Shown here: piece by piece, positions 8,699-13,616 of the stretch | How positions within the stretch are numbered: the first letter of the stretch is position 1 | How the letters are laid out: every line of letters begins with the position of its first letter | Notes under the pieces: model-generated | What the model saw: only the letters and a program-made list of their open reading frames with translations | What the model was told of the DNA's origin: nothing | The model's database searches: none | Origin: CAZTDU01 sp050248795 | GTDB taxonomy: Bacteria; Pseudomonadota; Gammaproteobacteria; Burkholderiales; SG8-39 | Assembly (NCBI GenBank): GCA_050248795.1 | Contig: JBFWRS010000065.1 | Coordinates: forward strand, 1 to 13,616 | Direction of reading: 5' to 3' | Length of the DNA: 13,616 nt | Position numbers and translations under genes: made by a program

Positions 8699-9018
8699 AG
8701 AACACCACGCCAGCGGAGCTGGCCGCGCGGCTGGCCGATCCGGGCGGCGCCCCGCCGGTACTGCTCGACGTGCGCGAACCCTGGGAGTTCCAGACCTGCC
8801 GCATCGGCAACTCGCTGCTGGTGCCGATGCGCGAGATCCCCGCTCGCCTGGGCGAACTCGATCCTGCCGCCGAAACCGTCGTGATCTGCCACCACGGCAC
8901 GCGCAGCATGCAGGTGGCGATGTTCCTCGAACGGCAGGGCTTCACCAACGTGTACAACCTCGCCGGCGGCGTCGACGCCTGGGCGCGCAGCGTCGATCGC
9001 GCCATGCCCACCTACTGA
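8695..9018 (+). CDS. Single-domain rhodanese-like protein
   Basis: This 107-residue protein has no signal peptide. It shows the rhodanese fold markers: VLLDVREPWEFQTCRI (about 22-37), the active-site loop CHHGTRS with Cys65, and the C-terminal NLAGGVDAW (88-96). Cys65 and Arg70 are the residues expected for a persulfide-carrying sulfurtransferase loop, so it is probably active, but the acceptor is unknown. The ATG overlaps the methyltransferase stop (ATGA), which strongly suggests coupled translation. The tolC gene starts 21 bp after its stop. From memory of betaproteobacterial genomes, a methyltransferase-rhodanese-tolC order recurs in the group; this was not checked by search. Confidence 0.9.
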   Translation: MKNTTPAELAARLADPGGAPPVLLDVREPWEFQTCRIGNSLLVPMREIPARLGELDPAAETVVICHHGTRSMQVAMFLERQGFTNVYNLAGGVDAWARSVDRAMPTY

Positions 9019-9039
9019 ACGAAACCGGACGGACTCATC

Positions 9040-10377
9040 ATGGTCAGATCGCTCCTTCGCATCGCCCTGCCGGCAGCGTTCACTGCATTTGCCGGCATCG
9101 CCGGCGCACAGGACCTGATGCAGGTCTACCAGGATGCGCTGAAGTACGACGCCCAGTACGCCGCGGCCAGGCACGCGCTGAGCGCGGGCCGGGAGAAGCT
9201 GCCGCAGGGACAGGCGCTGCTGCTGCCGAACGTGAACCTGTCGGGCAATGTCACCGGCACGACCATCGATTCCGAGCCGCGCAACGCGCCGCCGCCGGCG
9301 CCGTTCAACCGCGACTTCAATGCCTACGGCTACACCATTGCGCTTTCGCAGCCGATCTACCGCCCGCAGAACCGGCTGCAGGCCACACAGGCGGAGTTCC
9401 TCGTCAAGCAGGCCGAGGCGGTGTTCGGACAGGCCGGGCAGGACCTGATCCTGCGCGTCGCGCAGGCGTACTTCGACATCCTCGCCTCGCACGACACACT
9501 GACGCTGGTGGGTGCACAGAAGGCCGCGATCTCGGAGCAGCTCGCGCAGGCGAAGCGCAACTTCGAGGTCGGCACCGCCACCATCACCGATACGCACGAG
9601 GCGCAGGCTCGCTACGACCTGGTCGTGGCGCAGGAGATCGCGGCGCAGAACGACCTCGAAACCAAGCGCCGCGCGCTGCAGCAGTTGACCGGCAAGGAGT
9701 ACACCGCGCTGAAGCCCCTGCGCGCGGACGTGAAGCTCGCGCCGCCCAATCCGGCGGGCATGCAGAACTGGGCGGACCTCGCCGAGAAGCAGAGTTTTCC
9801 GGTGCAGATCCAGGAGGCCGGCACCGAGATCGCGCAGCTCGAGGCGCGGCGCAGCACCGCCGCGCACCAGCCCACGGTCGATTTCGTCGCCAGCTACGGC
9901 TACACCTCGCAGACCGGTTCGTCGATCGCGGCCTCGGGCACCAATGTCAGCTCGGGCACCATCGGCGTGCAGCTCGGCGTGCCGCTCTACCAGGGCGGCG
10001 CACTTTCCTCGCGCGAGCGCGAGGCGGCGGCGCTGTACGAAAAGTCTCGCCAGGACCTCGAGAACGCGCGCCGCGCCAGCGTGCTCGGTTCGCGCCAGGC
10101 CTACCTCGCGGTGATCAACGGCATCGCGCAGGTGGGCGCGCTCAACCAGGCGCTGGTGTCCTCGCAAAGCGCGCTGGAATCCAACCGGCTGGGCTATGAG
10201 GTCGGCGTGCGCATCAACATCGACGTGTTGAACGCGCAGCAGCAGTTGTTCTCGACGCGCCGGGACCTGGCGATCGCGCGCTACAACACCATCACCAACC
10301 ACCTGCGGCTGAAGGCCGCCGCCGGCAGCCTGCGCGAAGACGACCTGCGCGAAGTCAACGCCGCGCTGGCGCAGTAG
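9040..10377 (+). CDS. tolC: TolC family outer-membrane efflux channel
   Basis: This 445-residue protein forms the trimeric outer-membrane duct used by RND pumps and type I secretion. Residues 1-23 are a signal peptide (cleavage after AGA, before QD). The mature protein has two OEP-type repeats. Typical blocks include ALSQPIYRPQNRLQATQAEF, RVAQAYFDIL, QQLTGKEY, YQGG at 317-320 and the GYEVGVRINIDVLNAQQQLF region beginning near 385. The ATG at 9040 follows a purine-rich GGACGGAC stretch. It completes the tripartite pump started by the two genes at 3910-8045 and is probably co-transcribed with them and with the rhodanese. Its last 23 bp overlap the 3' end of waaA on the other strand; no terminator is seen. 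It may also serve other pumps, as TolC often does. Confidence 0.94.
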   Translation: MVRSLLRIALPAAFTAFAGIAGAQDLMQVYQDALKYDAQYAAARHALSAGREKLPQGQALLLPNVNLSGNVTGTTIDSEPRNAPPPAPFNRDFNAYGYTIALSQPIYRPQNRLQATQAEFLVKQAEAVFGQAGQDLILRVAQAYFDILASHDTLTLVGAQKAAISEQLAQAKRNFEVGTATITDTHEAQARYDLVVAQEIAAQNDLETKRRALQQLTGKEYTALKPLRADVKLAPPNPAGMQNWADLAEKQSFPVQIQEAGTEIAQLEARRSTAAHQPTVDFVASYGYTSQTGSSIAASGTNVSSGTIGVQLGVPLYQGGALSSREREAAALYEKSRQDLENARRASVLGSRQAYLAVINGIAQVGALNQALVSSQSALESNRLGYEVGVRINIDVLNAQQQLFSTRRDLAIARYNTITNHLRLKAAAGSLREDDLREVNAALAQ

Positions 10378-11632
10378 CCTCGTCCAGCCGTGCCAGCGCC
10401 ACGCCGACGTGGCGCGCCGCGGCGCCGCGATGCCCGGCGCATAGCGCCCTGCCCGCCGCCGACATGCGCTCGCGCAGCGCCGGGTCGCCAAGGATCCGGC
10501 GCGCGCCTTGCACCGCTTGCGCCGCGTCCGGAACCTGTAGCGCCGCGCCGGCAGCCACCGCGAGCCGCGTCGCTTCACTGAAGTTGAACACGCTGGGACC
10601 GATCACCACCGGCGCGCCGCAGGCGCAGGCCTCGATCAGGTTCTGGCCGCCGGTGCCGCCGAAGGAGCCGCCGATCACGGCGACGTCGGCAAGGCCGTAG
10701 TAGAACGCCATCTCGCCCATGCTGTCGCCGAGCACGAGGCTGCGCCCGGCGCCGGGAAGGCCGCCGCTGCTCCTGCGCACCACCGCCCAGCCGCGCGCGC
10801 GCGCCAGCGCATCGACCTCGTCGAAGCGCTGCGGATGCCGCGGCACCAGCACCAGCAGCGTATCCGGGTCGAGATCGGCAAGCGCATCCAGCAGCATCGC
10901 CTCCTCGCCTTCCCGCGTGCTCGCCAACAGCAGCACCGGCCGCGCCATCTCGCGCCGCAAGGCATGCCCGGCGGCGAGCTTCGCGGGCTCGGGCTCGACA
11001 TCGAATTTGATGTTGCCCGCGACCTTCGCATCCGCCGCGCCCAGCGCGCGCAGGCGCGCCGCGTCCTCCTCGCTCTGCGCGCACACCGCGGCGAGCGTGG
11101 CGAACGTGGGCCGGAACAGGCGCGGCCAGCGCGCGTAGCCGCGCGCGGACTTCTCCGACATGCGCGCATTGGCCAGCATCACCGGCACGCCCGCTTCGGC
11201 GCAGGCGGCGACCAGGTTCGGCCACACCTCGGTTTCCATCAGGATCGCCAGCCGCGGCCGGAAATGCCGCAGCAGGCGTCGCATGCCGCCGGGCAGGTCG
11301 TAGGGCAGGAAGCCGCCCAGCACCGTGTCGCCGTACACGCCATACACTTGGGCGATAGTGTCGCGCCCGGCAGCGGTCATGCAGGTTAGCAGGACCTGGT
11401 GGTCCGGACGCGCGGCGGCAAGCGCGCGCACCAGCGGCGCCGCGGCGCGCACCTCGCCGACCGATACCGCGTGCACCCACAAGACAGGCCTTTCGGCACG
11501 CGCGGCGTAGCGGCCGAAGCGCTCGGCGATTGCGCGCCGGTAGCCCGGCTCGCGCGCGCCGCGCCACCACAGCCGGGCGAGCACCAGCGGCAGCGCCAGC
11601 GCCAGCAGCAGGCTGTAGAGCCGCCGCGCCAT
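10355..11632 (-). CDS. waaA: 3-deoxy-D-manno-octulosonic acid (Kdo) transferase WaaA
   Basis: This 425-residue GT30 enzyme transfers Kdo from CMP-Kdo to lipid IVA at the cytoplasmic face of the inner membrane. It has an N-terminal membrane anchor (about 5-22), the acceptor-side segment WVHAVSVGE with catalytic-type Glu60, METEVWPN (132-139), GNIKFD (206-211), VPRHPQRF (263-270), and the donor-binding GGSFGGTGGQNLIEACACGAPVVIG (two parts at about 321-345, with NF at 350-351). Length is normal. Whether it adds one or two Kdo residues cannot be read from sequence. The ATG at 11632 overlaps the waaC stop by one base (TGATG). A longer in-frame opening to 12016 merely reads waaC out of frame. The 3' end runs 23 bp into tolC, convergently. 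Confidence 0.96.
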   Translation of the reverse strand: MARRLYSLLLALALPLVLARLWWRGAREPGYRRAIAERFGRYAARAERPVLWVHAVSVGEVRAAAPLVRALAAARPDHQVLLTCMTAAGRDTIAQVYGVYGDTVLGGFLPYDLPGGMRRLLRHFRPRLAILMETEVWPNLVAACAEAGVPVMLANARMSEKSARGYARWPRLFRPTFATLAAVCAQSEEDAARLRALGAADAKVAGNIKFDVEPEPAKLAAGHALRREMARPVLLLASTREGEEAMLLDALADLDPDTLLVLVPRHPQRFDEVDALARARGWAVVRRSSGGLPGAGRSLVLGDSMGEMAFYYGLADVAVIGGSFGGTGGQNLIEACACGAPVVIGPSVFNFSEATRLAVAAGAALQVPDAAQAVQGARRILGDPALRERMSAAGRALCAGHRGAAARHVGVALARLDEATAPARR

Positions 11633-12591
11633 CAGGCGATCGCGTCCAGCGCGGCCCAGACCTCCTGCCAGGTGGGCGAGGCGCGCACGCCGCCCAGGTT
11701 CCTTGCCCTGGGCGAACCGTACAGCCCGGTCAGCCCCGGATCGGTGGCGCAATAGATGCCGAGCACCGGCGCGCCGAGCGCCACCGCCAGGTGCGATAGC
11801 CCGGTATCCACGCCGACCACCGCGCGCGCCCGCGCCATCAGCGCGGCAAGCTGTTCGATCGCCATGCGAGGCGGCACGATGGCGCCGCCGCCCGCAATCG
11901 CCGCGCCGATGCGCGCGCAGCGCACGCGCTCGGCGTCGCTGCCCCAGGGCAGCACGCTGCGCACGCCCTGCGCCGCGAGCTTGCCGCCCAGCGCGATCCA
12001 GTCCTGCTCCGGCCACAACTTGGCAGCGCGGCTGCTCATGGTCAGCAGCACGCAGTAAGGCACGGCGATGCCGACGTCCGCCGGTGGGGCTTCAGGCACG
12101 CGCAAGCCGTAGTCGCAGGGCGTCTCCACCTTGTAGCCCAGCGCGGCCGCGGTCAGCAGGCGGTTGCGTTCCACCGCGTGCAGCCGTCGCGGCACCGGGT
12201 GGCGCGACGCGTACAGCCGGGCGACGAAGGGCTCGCGCGCGCTGCCCTTGTCGTAGCCATGGCGCTCGCCGCGCGCCAGGCGCGAAATCAATGCGCTTTT
12301 CAGCAGGCCCTGGGTGTCGACGATGCAGTCATAGGGCTGCGCCGCAAGCAGCGCGCGGAACGCGCGGAACTCCTCGCGCACCGAGGGCTTCCACGGCGCG
12401 CGGCGCCAGCGCCGCACCGCCACCGGGATGATGCGACCGACCGCGCGATGCATGGCCACGATCGGCGCGAACACATCCTCCACCACCCAGTCGATTTCCG
12501 CGCCTGGAACCTCGCGCGCGGCGTCGCTCACCGCGGGACAGTGGTGGATCACGTCCCCGAGGGACGAGGTTTTCACGAAGAGGATGCGCAT
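11632..12591 (-). CDS. waaC: ADP-heptose:LPS heptosyltransferase I
   Basis: This 319-residue GT9 enzyme adds the first L-glycero-D-manno-heptose to Kdo2-lipid A. The N-terminus MRILFVKTSSLGDVIHHCPA carries the acceptor-side Asp13. Lys192 in AAKLWP and Asp262 in VGVDTGLSHLAVALG, with DPGLTGLYG (284-292), form the ADP-heptose site, matching the positions known from the E. coli enzyme (Asp13, Lys192, Asp261). Length is typical. The ATG at 12591 is clear from this N-terminus, but no good Shine-Dalgarno precedes it. A TACAAT at 12622-12617 on this strand could be its -10 element. It is the first gene of a two-gene LPS inner-core unit with waaA. The divergent glycosyltransferase starts only 36 bp away (12 bp if its upstream ATG is used). 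Confidence 0.96.
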   Translation of the reverse strand: MRILFVKTSSLGDVIHHCPAVSDAAREVPGAEIDWVVEDVFAPIVAMHRAVGRIIPVAVRRWRRAPWKPSVREEFRAFRALLAAQPYDCIVDTQGLLKSALISRLARGERHGYDKGSAREPFVARLYASRHPVPRRLHAVERNRLLTAAALGYKVETPCDYGLRVPEAPPADVGIAVPYCVLLTMSSRAAKLWPEQDWIALGGKLAAQGVRSVLPWGSDAERVRCARIGAAIAGGGAIVPPRMAIEQLAALMARARAVVGVDTGLSHLAVALGAPVLGIYCATDPGLTGLYGSPRARNLGGVRASPTWQEVWAALDAIA

Positions 12592-12599
12592 GCGCGGGA

Positions 12600-12622
12600 T
12601 AAAATGCCTGAATCCGATTGTA
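12600..12622. promoter_or_regulatory. Back-to-back candidate -10 elements in the waaC/glycosyltransferase gap
   Basis: An AT-rich island in GC-rich DNA holds TAAAAT on the plus strand (12600-12605) and TACAAT on the minus strand (12622-12617), each one mismatch from TATAAT. The predicted starts would give about 16-nt and 19-nt leaders to the plus-strand ATG at 12628 and the waaC ATG at 12591. Neither has a convincing -35. Each promoter would extend upstream into the opposite gene. Confidence 0.38.
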
Positions 12623-12627
12623 AGGGA

Positions 12628-13401
12628 ATGCCCTTGAACGCCCCGTCCCGGGCGCCGCTATCCGCGGTCCTGATCACCCGCAACGCCGCCGCACAGCTCG
12701 AGCCCTGCCTCGCCAGCCTCGGCTTCACCGACGAGATCCTCGTCGTCGATTCCGGCAGCACCGACGCGACCTGCGAGATCGCCGCGCGCCACGGCGCGCG
12801 CGTGCTGCAGCAGGACTGGCTGGGCTATGGGCGGCAGAAGCGCTTTGCAGTCACAAGCGCGCGCCACGACTGGGTGCTGTGCGTGGACGCGGACGAACGC
12901 GTATCGCCCGAGCTTGCCGCGAGCATTGCCGCGGCGCTGGCGAACCCTGCTTCCACCGTCTATCGCATGCCGCGGCGCAACCGCTTCCTCGGCCGCTGGC
13001 TGCGGCACGGCGAAGGCTACCCGGACTGGAGCCCGCGGCTTTTCGACCGGCGCAGCGCGCAGTGGAGCGAAGACACCGTGCACGAAAAGGTGCTGTACGC
13101 CGCCACGCCGGGCGTGCTGCAGGGCGACCTGCTGCACGAATCGGCGGACACCCTGGAAAGCTACCTCGACAAGCAGAACCGCTACACCACGCTGGCCGCG
13201 CAGCAGCTATACGAAGCCGGCCGCGATGCGGGCGTCGCGCAACTGCTCCTGTCGCCGCTTGCGCGCTTCCTCAAGTTCTACGTGTTCCGGCTGGGCTTTC
13301 TCGATGGCATCGCCGGGCTGGTGCACATCTGCATCGGCTGCATGAACAGCTACATGAAATACGCCAAGCTGATCGAACTGCGGCGCGGGGAGGGGAAATA
13401 A
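12628..13401 (+). CDS. Family 2 glycosyltransferase, LPS core (WaaE/KdtX-like)
   Basis: This 257-residue GT2 enzyme has a GT-A fold: LSAVLITRNAA (11-21), the nucleotide-binding VVDSGSTDAT (39-48), and the metal-binding DADE (87-90). A C-terminal hydrophobic part, FLKFYVFRLGFLDGIAGL (214-231) followed by SYMKYAKLIEL, matches the WaaE/KdtX group that adds glucose to the inner-core heptose in some bacteria. Sugar and acceptor are inferred from family and from waaC/waaA next door. Two starts are possible: ATG 12604, which lies inside a TAAAAT element, and ATG 12628, directly after AAGGGA. The latter gives an N-terminus like other family members and was chosen. Its TAA abuts the start of the next gene. 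Confidence 0.9.
   Translation: MPLNAPSRAPLSAVLITRNAAAQLEPCLASLGFTDEILVVDSGSTDATCEIAARHGARVLQQDWLGYGRQKRFAVTSARHDWVLCVDADERVSPELAASIAAALANPASTVYRMPRRNRFLGRWLRHGEGYPDWSPRLFDRRSAQWSEDTVHEKVLYAATPGVLQGDLLHESADTLESYLDKQNRYTTLAAQQLYEAGRDAGVAQLLLSPLARFLKFYVFRLGFLDGIAGLVHICIGCMNSYMKYAKLIELRRGEGK
13389..13393 (+). promoter_or_regulatory. Strong Shine-Dalgarno of the DUF4254-type gene
   Basis: GGAGG within GGGGAGGGG lies 8 nt before the ATG at 13402, inside the end of the glycosyltransferase gene. It decides the start of the truncated gene over the ATGs at 13435 and 13438. Confidence 0.75.
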
Positions 13402-13616
13402 ATGTCCGCGCAGCGTTCAGGCGATACTAGCGTCATGATGGACATTGCATCGAAGGACATCGTCGCCTTCCACGACGGCCGCCTCGCCGTAGCAGGCTGG
13501 GCGAAATCCGCCGCGCGCGAGCACGCGCAGGGCCTGTGGCAGGCGATCGAGGACAACCACCGCAACAACTGCTGCCTGTGGGACGAGGAAGACCTCGCGC
13601 GCCGGCGCAACGTGCC
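13402..13616 (+). CDS. DUF4254-type protein, N-terminal fragment (runs off the window)
   Basis: An open frame of 71 codons continues past the window end. The visible part ends with LWQAIEDNHRNNCCLWDEED followed by LARRR. This resembles the DUF4254 signature (helical segment, NHxxNxxLWxxED, then AR), recalled from family knowledge rather than searched. DUF4254 proteins have no assigned activity that I can state, but occur beside LPS core glycosyltransferases. The start abuts the previous TAA with no gap and has an excellent Shine-Dalgarno, so it is probably co-translated with the glycosyltransferase. Usual family length is around 200 residues, so well under half is present. Confidence 0.7.
   Translation, partial: MSAQRSGDTSVMMDIASKDIVAFHDGRLAVAGWAKSAAREHAQGLWQAIEDNHRNNCCLWDEEDLARRRNV

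Noticed and set aside
8308..10578. A 756-codon minus-strand open frame across the methyltransferase, rhodanese and tolC genes
   Set aside because: It runs across three well-supported plus-strand genes and has no domain; its composition is that of a GC-driven shadow.
11633..12016. N-terminal extension of WaaA to 553 residues
   Set aside because: It reads waaC out of frame; the WaaA anchor and WVHAVSVGE segment start properly from 11632.
12178..12627. N-terminal extension of the glycosyltransferase to 407 residues
   Set aside because: The extension lies antisense to waaC and is His/Arg/Ala-rich; the GT2 fold starts right after 12628.

Overview
The window is a GC-rich, gene-dense piece of a Gram-negative chromosome, most likely from a betaproteobacterium (Rhodocyclales/Burkholderiales-like). 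The evidence is the LPS core genes (waaA, waaC and a WaaE-like transferase), an RND efflux pump with TolC, a TPP-riboswitch thiC, and a sigma54/NtrC-type glnA promoter. No phage, transposon, CRISPR, tRNA or rRNA signal was seen. The lineage is inferred from gene content and protein resemblance, not from a search.

Layout. (1) 1-51, minus: the first 17 codons of glnA. The 176-bp gap upstream holds a GG-N10-GC sigma54 promoter and two NtrC-type palindromes 30 bp apart. (2) 228-3729, minus: an operon thiC > alpha/beta hydrolase > uppP, with a TPP riboswitch directly before thiC and stop/start overlaps at both junctions. (3) 3910-10377, plus: a five-gene array encoding an RND adaptor, an RND permease, a protein-isoaspartate-methyltransferase-like protein, a single-domain rhodanese and a TolC-type outer-membrane channel. 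The first three junctions are 4-bp ATGA overlaps and the last is a 21-bp gap. (4) 10355-12591, minus: waaC > waaA, overlapping by one base; the waaA 3' end overlaps the tolC 3' end head-on by 23 bp. (5) 12628 to the window end, plus: a WaaE/KdtX-like glycosyltransferase followed by the start of a DUF4254-type protein, starting almost back-to-back with waaC.

How the genes work together. The plus-strand array supplies all three parts of a drug or metabolite efflux pump (inner-membrane permease, periplasmic adaptor, outer-membrane duct), with two small cytoplasmic-type enzymes embedded between pump and duct. The flanking genes build the envelope: UppP recycles undecaprenyl phosphate, WaaA adds Kdo to lipid A, WaaC adds the first heptose, and the WaaE-like enzyme probably extends the core.

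Most of the window is recognisable core biology. The points most worth a second look are the diverged active-site segment of the methyltransferase-like protein inside the efflux operon, a matched cysteine pair in the adaptor, the probable TPP control of uppP through overlapping genes, and the well-formed nitrogen-control region of glnA.
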